Shown here: positions 6,068 through 13,251 of the stretch, piece after piece | Numbering within the stretch: the first letter of the stretch is position 1 | Layout: each line of letters opens with the position of its first letter | Source of the DNA: Anaerolineae bacterium | GTDB lineage: Bacteria; Chloroflexota; Anaerolineae; B4-G1 | Assembly: GCA_030620125.1 (NCBI GenBank) | Contig: JAUXFI010000028.1 | Coordinates: forward strand, 1 to 13,251 | Direction of reading: 5' to 3' | DNA length: 13,251 nucleotides | The notes under the pieces: model-generated | Told to the model about the DNA's origin: nothing | The model's input: only the letters and a program-made list of their open reading frames with translations | Databases searched by the model: none | Made by a program: the position numbers and the translations under genes

Positions 6068-8382
6068 TGTCAGGGAATCGCCAAGTATTCGAAAAAGCGA
6101 TGCGGACCGGGACCAATGCTGCCTGGGAGGGGAACTGGGAGCAAGCCATAACGGCTTATCAACGCGCAGTGGCAGAGTTCCCTGACGACGGCGGCGCCCT
6201 CACCAATCTGGGGTTAGCCTACTCCAACGCAGACCAGTTGGATGAGGCCCTGGAATACTATCAGCGGGCCAGTGCCTTCGAGCCAGACGACCCTGTGCTT
6301 CTGGAACGCATAGGCAAGGCGCAGGAGCAATTGGGCCGAGGAAAGGCTGCCGCCAAAGCCTACGTGGACTCTGCCGAACGCTACTCCAATCAACAGCAGG
6401 CTCCTCATCTGGCGCTGGAACGTTGGCAGGATGCCGCCCGTGTCTACCCCGACTGTCTGCAGGCTCACGCGCAGTTGCTCCAGCACTACCAGCGTCTCGG
6501 ACAAGTACGCAAAGTGATCGAGGAATGTCTGGCAATGACACGCATCTACAGCGCTCAGGGAAAGAACGACTACGCTGTACAGGTCTGCAAACACGCCCTC
6601 AAGCTGGACCCACACAATACTGAGGTGCTGGCCGCCCTCAATAGTCTCCGCTACGGGGAGCAAGTTACCGCAGCGCCTGGGACTGACGTTTCCGGAGAGG
6701 AGCCCAATGAACTCGCGGCCATGGAGGAACCGACTGGCCTCGTCACGCTAGAGTTTTCGAGCTTGATGGATATCAAAGCCGCCGAGGATCGGGGCAGCCC
6801 TGTCGAGATCACCCGTCAGAAGGCGCTTACCGACCTCGCTGAGAGCGTCTTTGAGGAAGAAGTGGCGGCGACATTGCCCTCTGTGACTCCTGGACTCAGC
6901 AAGGTGGAGATTGACGCTCTGATCGGGCGGGCGATTGATTTCCAGACCCGGGGAAAGATCGAGGATGCAATTGCTGCCTACGAGAAAGTAATCGAGGGAG
7001 GGGCTGAACAACTCGCCGTGCACTTTAGCCTCGGCCTGCTCTACCAGGAAAAGCTGCGCTTCGACGCCGCTATTCCCCAGTTCGAGCGCGCGGTCTCCCA
7101 CCCCGAGTACGCGCTGGGCAGCCATTTCGCTTTGGGCGAGTGCTACCGCGCCAGAGGGCGCATTGACGAGGCCCTGGAGCACTTTATCGAGGTGCTCAAA
7201 ATGGTGGACCTGGCCAGCGTCCGGCGGGAGCAAGCCGACGACCTGATCCAACTCTACGAGGGCCTATCCGACAGTTACATCGCCAAGGGGGAACGGGAGC
7301 AAGCGTTGGAATTCACCAATTCGCTGGTCGAGTTCCTCAGCGAGAAAGGGTGGGAGGACAAAGTTGTCCAGGTGCGCCAGCGGCTGGATGCACTGACTGA
7401 AGAAGGGCCCACCTTGAGCCTGGCCGAGATACTGACCATTCCAGGCTCAGAGCGTGTCCTGGAATCGGTAGCACTAGCACAGGAATATGTCAAACGTGGC
7501 ATATTCTACGCCGCATTGGAAGAATGTCACTACGCCCTGGGCCATGCTCCCACCTACCTGCCCATCCACCGGCAAATGGCCCAGGTATTGCTGGCAATGG
7601 GCAAGGTGGACGATGCAGTGGCCAAATTCGTCGCTATTGCCGATACCTACCTGGCGCGTGGTAACGTCCACCAGACAGTGGCAATGTACAAGCGTGCCCT
7701 AAAGCTGACGCCGATGAACACCGTTGTGCGGGCCAAGTTGGTTGACATGCTTATCAGCCACGGGGAGATTGACGAGGCGCTGGATCACTACCTGATCCTG
7801 GCCGATAGTTATTATCACCTGGCCCAGATGGACCAGGCACGTGACATTTACCAGGAAGCGTTGCGGCTAGCGCCACGAGGCGACCCGGAACGGAGATGGT
7901 CGGTTCGCATTCTGCACAAAATAGGCGACATTGATATGCAGCGCGTGGACTGGAAACGCGCCGTTGGCATCTACGAGCAGATCCGCAATCTCGCTCCCGA
8001 CGACGAGCGTGCCCACCTGACGCTGATGGAACTCTACTATCGCTTCAACCGGCCCGAACTGGCGATCACTGAACTCGATAGCCTGCTGAAAGTCTACCGC
8101 GAAAGCGGCAACACACAGCGCATTTTCACTATCCTGGAAGACGCTGTCGTTGAGCGGCCCGATGACATTCCGCTGCGCACTCGCCTGGCGCAGGCACGGC
8201 TCAACGCCGGTCACCGCGAACAGGCGCTGGAACAACTGGACAAGTTGGGGGACTTGCAGTTGGAGGCTGGGCGGCACGAAGAGGCCAGGTCCACCATCCG
8301 GGCCATCGTTGCACTCCATCCGCCCAACATCGCAGTTTACCAACAATTGCTGGAGCAACTTGGCGAGCATGATACCGGCTGA
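6067..8382 (+). CDS. large cytosolic TPR protein at the head of the c-di-AMP operon
   Basis: This 771-aa protein has no signal peptide or membrane segment and is built of TPR helices. A first block covers about 11-195 (for example AITAYQRAVAEFPDD, ALEYYQRASAFEPDD). It is followed by an acidic, low-complexity linker (about 196-280, EEPNELAAMEEPTG), then a second long TPR block (about 283-765) with units such as AVAKFVAIADTYLARG and TVAMYKRALKLTP. No catalytic domain is visible. ATG 6067 has AAAAGG (6052-6057) as a modest ribosome binding site, inside the heptamer array. It ends 31 bp before cdaA on the same strand, so a role as scaffold or regulator for the diadenylate cyclase, or in a TPR-based envelope assembly, is a reasonable inference but not shown. 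Confidence 0.85.
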   Translation: MSGNRQVFEKAMRTGTNAAWEGNWEQAITAYQRAVAEFPDDGGALTNLGLAYSNADQLDEALEYYQRASAFEPDDPVLLERIGKAQEQLGRGKAAAKAYVDSAERYSNQQQAPHLALERWQDAARVYPDCLQAHAQLLQHYQRLGQVRKVIEECLAMTRIYSAQGKNDYAVQVCKHALKLDPHNTEVLAALNSLRYGEQVTAAPGTDVSGEEPNELAAMEEPTGLVTLEFSSLMDIKAAEDRGSPVEITRQKALTDLAESVFEEEVAATLPSVTPGLSKVEIDALIGRAIDFQTRGKIEDAIAAYEKVIEGGAEQLAVHFSLGLLYQEKLRFDAAIPQFERAVSHPEYALGSHFALGECYRARGRIDEALEHFIEVLKMVDLASVRREQADDLIQLYEGLSDSYIAKGEREQALEFTNSLVEFLSEKGWEDKVVQVRQRLDALTEEGPTLSLAEILTIPGSERVLESVALAQEYVKRGIFYAALEECHYALGHAPTYLPIHRQMAQVLLAMGKVDDAVAKFVAIADTYLARGNVHQTVAMYKRALKLTPMNTVVRAKLVDMLISHGEIDEALDHYLILADSYYHLAQMDQARDIYQEALRLAPRGDPERRWSVRILHKIGDIDMQRVDWKRAVGIYEQIRNLAPDDERAHLTLMELYYRFNRPELAITELDSLLKVYRESGNTQRIFTILEDAVVERPDDIPLRTRLAQARLNAGHREQALEQLDKLGDLQLEAGRHEEARSTIRAIVALHPPNIAVYQQLLEQLGEHDTG

Positions 8383-8387
8383 GAATT

Positions 8388-8408
8388 GGAGCCTGGGACC
8401 TGGGGTTT
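8388..8408. repeat. short GGGACCT heptamer array
   Basis: Three degenerate units, GGAGCCT, GGGACCT and GGGGTTT, fill most of the 31-bp gap between the TPR gene and cdaA and stand where the cdaA ribosome binding site should be. TGGGG (8401-8405) may serve as a weak one. Confidence 0.4.
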
Positions 8409-8413
8409 GAGTA

Positions 8414-9256
8414 GTGACCAACCTGCTGTGGTATTTACAACGGTTCAACTGGGTAGTAGACGCCGTTGATATTCTGCTCGTAGCCTTTATTTTCTTCTGG
8501 CTCCTGTACATAGTGCGCGGCACCCGGGCTGTGCCCTTGCTGCGCGGTGTGATTATCCTCATCATCGTCGTCATCCTGATGGGCGGCGTGACACGCTTGC
8601 GCGCTTTCGGGTGGCTGACGCAGAACGCCCTGCCGGCATTACTCGTGGCCATCCCTGTCATCTTTCAGCCGGAATTGCGCCGGGCGTTGGAGCAGTTGGG
8701 CCGGGCCGGGGCGCTGTTCGGGCGGACGACGGGGGACCGCACCGTCCTCGAACAGACGTTGGCTGCCATTGCACAGGCATGCGGCACCCTCGCCGGGCGA
8801 CGATGCGGCGCTCTGATCGTGCTGGAGCGGGAGACCGGCTTGCAGGAACTTGTAGACAGTGGCGTCTCCCTCGACGCCGTCATTACGCCCGAACTGCTGG
8901 TGACCATTTTTGACCCCCACACCACGCTGCACGACGGGGCAATTATCGTGCGGCACGGACGGGCGCTGGCTGCTGCTTGCGTGCTCCCTCTCTCCACCGC
9001 CTTTCTCGCGGATCGAGAGTTGGGGCTGCGCCACCGGGCGGCCCTCGGCGTAACGGAGGAGAGCGATGCCATAGCCGTCGTCGTCTCCGAGGAGCGTGGC
9101 TCGATCTCCATCGCTCACAGTGGTCGCATCATTCGTAATCTCGGCATCAAGCGGCTGGAGGCAGTGTTGCATGCTTTCTATCAACCCGCGTTGGAACGAG
9201 CGTGGCCACGCTGGGTCGCCCAGACACGGCAGAATCTGGGGGGAGATAAATCGTGA
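8414..9256 (+). CDS. cdaA: membrane diadenylate cyclase CdaA
   Basis: This 280-aa enzyme joins two ATP into the second messenger c-di-AMP. Three membrane helices occupy about 17-34, 42-58 and 70-84, with the family-typical RGTRAVPLLRG (35-45) between the first two and FQPELRRALEQLGR (84-97) after the third. The DAC (DisA_N) domain follows: GALIVLERETG (132-142), the catalytic DGA (174-176, in TLHDGAIIV), LPLS (191-194) and the ATP-binding RHR (206-208) with GVTEESDA. All hallmark residues are present, so it should be active. Start is GTG 8414, chosen because the translation then begins with the usual short helix before helix 1; the ribosome binding site is poor. The stop overlaps the GTG of cdaR by 4 bp. 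Confidence 0.95.
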   Translation: MTNLLWYLQRFNWVVDAVDILLVAFIFFWLLYIVRGTRAVPLLRGVIILIIVVILMGGVTRLRAFGWLTQNALPALLVAIPVIFQPELRRALEQLGRAGALFGRTTGDRTVLEQTLAAIAQACGTLAGRRCGALIVLERETGLQELVDSGVSLDAVITPELLVTIFDPHTTLHDGAIIVRHGRALAAACVLPLSTAFLADRELGLRHRAALGVTEESDAIAVVVSEERGSISIAHSGRIIRNLGIKRLEAVLHAFYQPALERAWPRWVAQTRQNLGGDKS

Positions 9257-10503
9257 AAACGGCACTGCGTTGGCTAGGAAGTAATTTGCCTCTCATGGTA
9301 CTGGCGCTTATCCTGGCGTCAGTGGCCTGGGTCGTGGCTGTGGAGAAGAGTGATCCCACCGACGAGACACGCTACTCCCAACCTATCCAGGTTACGCTGT
9401 CCGGGCTAGCGAAGGGCATGACCGTCGTGGGGGAGTTTGATGAGCACGTGCAGATCACAGTCCGCGCCCCCAACTCGATCCTGGAGTCTCTCACAATTGA
9501 CGATTTCTCCACCACCATTGACCTGACGGGCCTGGACGCGGGAGTCTATAAAGCGCTCGTCCAGGTGACGTTGAACAAAGAGCCGTCGCGAGTGACACTC
9601 GTCGAACCCGAGTACGTCACCCTGGAGTTGGAACCGATAGCTGTGCGCTCTGTGCCCGTGCGCGTGCTGACGGAGGGAGAACCGGCTCTAGGCTATCTCA
9701 GACGGACGCAGGTCGCAGTCCCGGACGAGGTGACCGTGAGCGGGCCTAGCACCTACGTTGCCCAGGTCGTCGAAGCCGTCGCGACTGTCTCGGTGCAGAA
9801 CGCCGATGCCGATATTGAGGGAGAGTTCCAGTTGCAGACACAGGACGGCGAGGGACAGCCTGTCCCCTACGTCACGTTGACGCCTGAGGCGGTCAACGTG
9901 AGTATCCCCATTGAGCCGTCAGGTTACTACCGTCCTCTGGCGATCAAGGTTGTCCTGGAAGGGCAAGTTGATCCTAACTACCGTATCACCAACATCTCCG
10001 TCGAGCCACCCACCGTCACCGTCTTTGGCGTTCCCAGCGTTATCGAGGCGCTCCCGGGTTACATCGAAACTGAATCAATAAACGTGGAGGGCGTCCAGGC
10101 CGACGTCATCGCACAGCCGATTCTGAGCGTGCCCCCGAGCGTCACCATCGTACCAGGTCAGCAGGTGGTGGAGGTGAGGGTCTCCATTGAGGCCATCCAG
10201 GGCAGCCTGACGGTAGAGATCGCGCCAGAGCGTCAGGGCCTGGAGCCGGGCCTCACGGCCATCGTCTCGCCGGAAACGGTCGAGGTCATTCTGAGTGGCC
10301 CATTGCCTGTGCTGGAGGCGTTGGAAGCCGACGACGTGCGTGTGATCCTGGATCTACTCGATTTGCCGGTGGGCACGCATCAGATCAAGCCACAGGTGAT
10401 AGTGCCAGAAGGAGTGACCGCTCAAAGCATCAATCCGGCGACCGTGCAGGTGGAGATATCCAGTGTGCCACCTCCCACACCAACCGTGGTGACCGAGGGA
10501 TGA
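9253..10503 (+). CDS. cdaR: YbbR-domain protein, CdaA regulator CdaR
   Basis: This 416-aa protein has one N-terminal membrane helix (about 12-30) and four consecutive YbbR-like beta domains outside the cell (about 38-128, 132-221, 226-313 and 317-403). Each carries the P-x-x-V-x-V-x-G-P/V-x-x-x-V/I pattern, for example VPDEVTVSGPSTYV (156-169) and PPTVTVFGVPSVI (252-264). In Firmicutes the homologous CdaR binds and tunes CdaA. GTG 9253 follows a G-rich ribosome binding site (GGGGGGAG, 9238-9245) and overlaps the cdaA stop (GTGA), so the pair is translationally coupled. The C-terminal tail is proline-threonine rich (PPPTPTVV). Its TGA overlaps the der ATG. Confidence 0.9.
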   Translation: MKTALRWLGSNLPLMVLALILASVAWVVAVEKSDPTDETRYSQPIQVTLSGLAKGMTVVGEFDEHVQITVRAPNSILESLTIDDFSTTIDLTGLDAGVYKALVQVTLNKEPSRVTLVEPEYVTLELEPIAVRSVPVRVLTEGEPALGYLRRTQVAVPDEVTVSGPSTYVAQVVEAVATVSVQNADADIEGEFQLQTQDGEGQPVPYVTLTPEAVNVSIPIEPSGYYRPLAIKVVLEGQVDPNYRITNISVEPPTVTVFGVPSVIEALPGYIETESINVEGVQADVIAQPILSVPPSVTIVPGQQVVEVRVSIEAIQGSLTVEIAPERQGLEPGLTAIVSPETVEVILSGPLPVLEALEADDVRVILDLLDLPVGTHQIKPQVIVPEGVTAQSINPATVQVEISSVPPPTPTVVTEG

Positions 10504-11891
10504 GCAGGCCAATCGTGGCCCTCGTGGGCCGGCCCAACGTGGGCAAGTCCACTCTCTTTAACCGCATCGTCGGCCAGCGGCTGGCGGTGGTGCACGACCA
10601 GCCAGGCACGACCCGCGACCGGCTGCACGCCCCTGCTGAATGGAACGGCGTCCTTTACACCGTGGTGGACACCGGCGGCATCGAGGTGCTACCCGAGACC
10701 GTCGCTGCCGGGAGGCGGCCGGGTCCCGAACGGGTGTTGGCGCAGGACTCTGCCCCCTTCATCCCCTTGATGCGCGCCCAGGCTGAGATGGGGATCCAGG
10801 AGGCCGACGTGGTCATCTTTATCACCGACGTCGCCAGCGGTCTCACTCCCGCCGACGAGCAGGTGGCCGACATTCTGCGCCGCGCCCGCTGTCCCGTCTT
10901 TCTGGCCGCCAACAAGGCCGATAATCCCCGCCTCCGCCAGGCCGCGCTAGAGTTCTACGGTCTGGGCCTGGGGGAAGTTTACCCCGTTTCTGCCCTGCAC
11001 GGCACGGGCGTAGCCGACCTGCTGGACGAGGTGGTCGAGGCACTGCCCCTCCCCCCCCCTATAGGGGGGGAAGGGGGGGGTGAGGACGCGACGGTCAAAA
11101 TCGCCATCGTTGGCCGGCCAAACGTGGGCAAGTCGTCGCTCTTGAACAAGCTGCTCGGCGAGGAGCGGGCCATCGTCAGCCCGATCCCCGGCACCACCCG
11201 CGACGCGATTGACACCTACCTGGAGTGGGAGACTGAAGGGAAAAGCACGCCCATCACGTTGATTGACACAGCCGGCATCCGGCGGCGGGGCAAGATCGGG
11301 CGAGGGGTAGAGCAGTATAGTGTGCTGCGGGCATTGCGGGCCATCCAACGGGCCGACGTTGCGCTACTGGTGATAGACGGCATTCAGGGCGTCACTGCCC
11401 AGGACACGCACGTAGCCAGTCTCATCCTCGACGAGTGGACCAGTGTGGTGGTGCTGGTCAACAAGTGGGACGCGGTGGAGAAGGACGCTTACACCATGAT
11501 AGAGTACACCAGGTGGGTGCGTGAGGCGCTGCGCTTCCTCGACTATGTGCCTGTGCTCTTCATCTCTGCGCTCACGGGGAAGCGGGTACACCAGGTATTG
11601 CCGACGGCGCTGGCAATGCAAGAGGCTCGTTTTCTGCGCATTCCCACCGGGGAACTCAACCGGCTGGTGCGCGACGCGCTGGATCGCCACGCTCCACCCA
11701 GCAAGCGAGGTAAAAGGCTCAAGATCTACTACGTCAGCCAGCCCGGCGTGGACCCGCCCACTTTTGTGTTCATGGTCAATGATACACGATTGGTACACTT
11801 TTCTTACCAACGTTATCTGGAGAATCGAATTCGGGAACGATACAAGTTCGAAGGGACCCCTCTCCGCCTGATCTTCCAGAAGCATCGCTAG
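10500..11891 (+). CDS. der: ribosome biogenesis GTPase Der (EngA)
   Basis: This 463-aa double GTPase is needed for 50S ribosome assembly. G domain 1 has GRPNVGKST (10-18), DTGG (57-60), NKAD (138-141) and SAL (164-166). G domain 2 has GRPNVGKSS (205-213), DTAG (256-259), NKWD (321-324) and SALTG (356-360). A KH-like domain occupies about 377-463. An extra loop of about 20-25 residues (64-88) follows DTGG. The linker between the G domains (182-195, LPLPPPIGGEGGGE) is encoded by a C-tract/G-tract palindrome. ATG 10500 overlaps the cdaR stop (ATGA), so der is coupled to the c-di-AMP genes in place of the glmM seen in Firmicutes. Confidence 0.96.
   Translation: MSRPIVALVGRPNVGKSTLFNRIVGQRLAVVHDQPGTTRDRLHAPAEWNGVLYTVVDTGGIEVLPETVAAGRRPGPERVLAQDSAPFIPLMRAQAEMGIQEADVVIFITDVASGLTPADEQVADILRRARCPVFLAANKADNPRLRQAALEFYGLGLGEVYPVSALHGTGVADLLDEVVEALPLPPPIGGEGGGEDATVKIAIVGRPNVGKSSLLNKLLGEERAIVSPIPGTTRDAIDTYLEWETEGKSTPITLIDTAGIRRRGKIGRGVEQYSVLRALRAIQRADVALLVIDGIQGVTAQDTHVASLILDEWTSVVVLVNKWDAVEKDAYTMIEYTRWVREALRFLDYVPVLFISALTGKRVHQVLPTALAMQEARFLRIPTGELNRLVRDALDRHAPPSKRGKRLKIYYVSQPGVDPPTFVFMVNDTRLVHFSYQRYLENRIRERYKFEGTPLRLIFQKHR
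11046..11080. repeat. C-tract/G-tract palindrome inside der
   Basis: The tract is CCCC T, nine C, TATA, seven G, AA, eight G. Both halves pair around the central CCTATAGG, with one T facing AA. It stays in frame and encodes the linker between the G domains. Its form matches the G-rich hairpins usually found between genes in such genomes, so I infer an in-frame insertion of an intergenic-type repeat. Confidence 0.6.
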
Positions 11892-12032
11892 CCCTGGGCG
11901 GAAGAACAGCGGATTGGCTATCAATGCTCGTGGTCCGTCAAGATAGGGGTCGTTCCCTGCCCGGTCGGTGGCCACAACCTATACTCCTTCTGTGAAGGTG
12001 TAGGTGTGGCCCACCGACTTTTGGAACACGCT
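11892..12032 (-). pseudogene. broken fragment resembling a fibronectin type III domain
   Basis: Minus-strand translation from 12032 reads SVGHTYTFTEGV, a TAG stop (11979-11981), then VVATDRAGND and on to der. The pattern 'G-H-T-Y-T-F ... A-T-D-x-A-G-N' is typical of bacterial extracellular fibronectin type III domains, but here it is split by an in-frame stop and a short insertion, and no start is visible. I infer debris of a surface-protein gene; the resemblance is short. The 154-bp region otherwise contains nothing I recognise and no terminator for der. Confidence 0.35.
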
Positions 12033-12045
12033 TCAAGGTAATGAG

Positions 12046-12225
12046 CTATGAAAATTCACTTTGAGACCACTCCTCATCGTCGGTGAGAAGCAGCCCCACT
12101 CCACCGATCGCCAGGAGTACAATTATCACTAGCTTGAACCAGAGCGCTGTGTCGGATGAACCTACTCCCAAAACCAAGATGCCTACCAATAGCACAACAA
12201 GTATCTTTCTAAAGATTCGCATCAT
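12046..12225 (-). CDS. 59-aa two-helix membrane protein
   Basis: The frame runs ATG-ATG (12225 and 12222) to TAG (12046-12048). It has a basic start (MMRIFRK), a first hydrophobic helix (about 8-22, ILVVLLVGILVLGVG), a short SSDTALWFK turn, a second helix (about 32-47, LVIIVLLAIGGVGLLL) and an acidic tail (TDDEEWSQSEFS). This is a coherent small membrane protein. It begins 18 bp after the stop of the TPR/membrane gene on the same strand, so both are probably one transcript. No clear Shine-Dalgarno sequence is seen. I know no family for it. Confidence 0.6.
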   Translation of the reverse strand: MMRIFRKILVVLLVGILVLGVGSSDTALWFKLVIIVLLAIGGVGLLLTDDEEWSQSEFS

Positions 12226-12243
12226 AGTTTACCGTTGATAGAA

Positions 12244-13080
12244 TCACTCAATCAGTTGTGGGCGCAGCAGAAAGACAATACCCCAGTAAATTGCACAATC
12301 CAAGAAATACAGGAGGAATAGAAACAGTATTCTTAGTTCCTTCCCTTCGTAGGTATAGATACGCGGATATACAAATACCAGTATCAAGCCAAAGCTCAGT
12401 AACACGAGACCAATGGGGATGCTCAAGAACGGCGGAGCTAGTAACGCGACCAGGTAAATAGCGGCGTTTATACCTGTTCTAGTTACGGGATTCAACTTTT
12501 CAGAGAATTGAAGCACCACGTTTACAAAGATAGCAACAGCATGGAACAGGATTCTGAAAGAGACTCTCGTTTTTCGCGCTTCATTAAGCTGCTCAATCGC
12601 CTCGCTGAAACGGGATTGACTACGATATAGCTCCGCGAGAGCAATCCGGAGCTTTGGGTTCTGTGGTTGATACTGAAGACCTCTTTTGCATATCGCTATT
12701 GCTTTTTCGTAGCATTCTTGTTCAGAATATATGTATGCCAAACTAACTAGGGCGATCACATAGTCCGGCTGTAGGCGCAAAGCCGCCAAGTATTCTCCTT
12801 CCGCCAAGTCGTACTTAGCCCGCCGGGTGTAGATATATCCCAGCACCCCATGTGCTAAATGTAGCTCTGGATCCAAGGCTAGTGCTTTTTGACACTCATC
12901 CAACGCCTCCTCATAGCGACCGAGTCGTGCCAGAGCTCTGCCTACTCCTTGATGGGCAATCGCTTGATCACCAATCCCCAGCTTGATTGCGTGCCTATAC
13001 TCCTCCGCTGCGAGAGCGAATTTGCCTTGATTTTCGAACCTTGTTGCTTCACTGAAAATACTATCACTGTTCATAATCAA
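12244..13080 (-). CDS. TPR protein with membrane-embedded C-terminus
   Basis: This 278-aa protein has four to five TPR units at residues 7-168 (for example ALDECQKALALDPELHLAHG and AIAICKRGLQYQPQNPK), with no signal peptide, so the TPR part is probably cytosolic. Residues 175-272 carry three or four membrane helices (about 175-192, 205-238 probably two, and 249-272). The TTG start at 13080 is preferred over ATG 13074 because AGGGG (minus strand, 13087-13091) stands six bases before the TTG. Base composition is lower in G+C than the operon next door: the 60 bases from 12301 hold 22 G+C, against 38 in the 60 bases from 10501. This may mean later acquisition. No catalytic motif is visible; it likely recruits a partner to the membrane. 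Confidence 0.8.
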   Translation of the reverse strand: MIMNSDSIFSEATRFENQGKFALAAEEYRHAIKLGIGDQAIAHQGVGRALARLGRYEEALDECQKALALDPELHLAHGVLGYIYTRRAKYDLAEGEYLAALRLQPDYVIALVSLAYIYSEQECYEKAIAICKRGLQYQPQNPKLRIALAELYRSQSRFSEAIEQLNEARKTRVSFRILFHAVAIFVNVVLQFSEKLNPVTRTGINAAIYLVALLAPPFLSIPIGLVLLSFGLILVFVYPRIYTYEGKELRILFLFLLYFLDCAIYWGIVFLLRPQLIE

Positions 13081-13251
13081 TCAGATCCCCTAATCTACAT
13101 CATCCGCGGATCGGGTTAGTCAGGATTCGTGCTTGTTTACCGTCTTGTCGGCTCGGCGCAGCGGATGGTAGCGGATAAGCGAATGAGGCGGTACGCCACG
13201 GACAGATCGGCAGGGGCACATAGTGATGTGTCTCCACCAGATCTATCCGTT

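Noticed and set aside
11364..11975. 203-aa minus-strand frame overlapping the 3' part of der
   Set aside because: Most of it is the shadow of der. Only the part beyond der (11892 on) resembles a protein, and that belongs to a broken fragment.
13081..13251. Right edge: minus-strand open frame from the edge to TGA at 13100-13102, and the palindrome ATCCGCGGAT (13102-13111)
   Set aside because: The 50 residues match nothing I know. The palindrome could be an operator for the TPR-membrane gene, but I see no convincing -10/-35 around it.

Overview
The window looks like chromosomal DNA from a Chloroflexota-type bacterium (Anaerolineae-like). This is inferred from the G+C-rich coding style, the three TPR proteins, a cdaA-cdaR-der gene order, the shape of the Der G1 region and the degenerate 7-bp repeats in the spacers. 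No rRNA, tRNA, CRISPR array or complete insertion sequence is visible.

Layout. (1) 1-1681, + strand: an unconvincing left-edge reading frame, a long hairpin (180-252), then a Nudix hydrolase and an Est30/S33-type alpha/beta-hydrolase that probably share a transcript. (2) 1725-3245, - strand: a membrane-anchored TPR protein whose TPR array is interrupted by a beta-rich, RskA-C-like domain. Its promoter stands back to back with the promoter of the next gene, with the two -35 boxes 2 bp apart. (3) 3460-4864, + strand: an RmlB-type dTDP-glucose 4,6-dehydratase followed by a small cupin. (4) 4865-5085: a spacer with a probable remnant of a TtcA-like tRNA-thiolation ATPase and two heptamer arrays. 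(5) 5086-6015: ornithine carbamoyltransferase with its own extended -10 promoter. (6) 6067-11891, + strand: a tightly packed run of a 771-aa cytosolic TPR protein, diadenylate cyclase CdaA, its YbbR-domain partner CdaR and the ribosome-assembly GTPase Der. The last three overlap by 4 bp each. (7) 11892-12045: a spacer with a broken fragment resembling a fibronectin type III domain. (8) 12046-13080, - strand: a visibly A+T-richer pair made of a 59-aa two-helix membrane protein and a TPR protein with a membrane-embedded C-terminus.

How it works together. The clearest module is the c-di-AMP operon. CdaA makes c-di-AMP at the membrane, CdaR is its extracytoplasmic YbbR regulator, and the large TPR protein translated just before them could be a scaffold or regulator. 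The usual Firmicutes partner glmM is absent and der follows instead. RmlB makes dTDP-4-keto-6-deoxyglucose for surface sugars; the adjacent cupin may act on a related sugar, but this is unproven. ArgF serves arginine synthesis.

The most unusual signals are not genes. Several unrelated degenerate heptamer arrays (CAATGAA, GATTTGA, GTTAGCC/GGCTAAC, GGGACCT, CAAGATA) sit exactly at gene ends. They supply the stop codons of rmlB and argF and of the TtcA-like fragment, and they hold the start regions of the cupin and the TPR gene.
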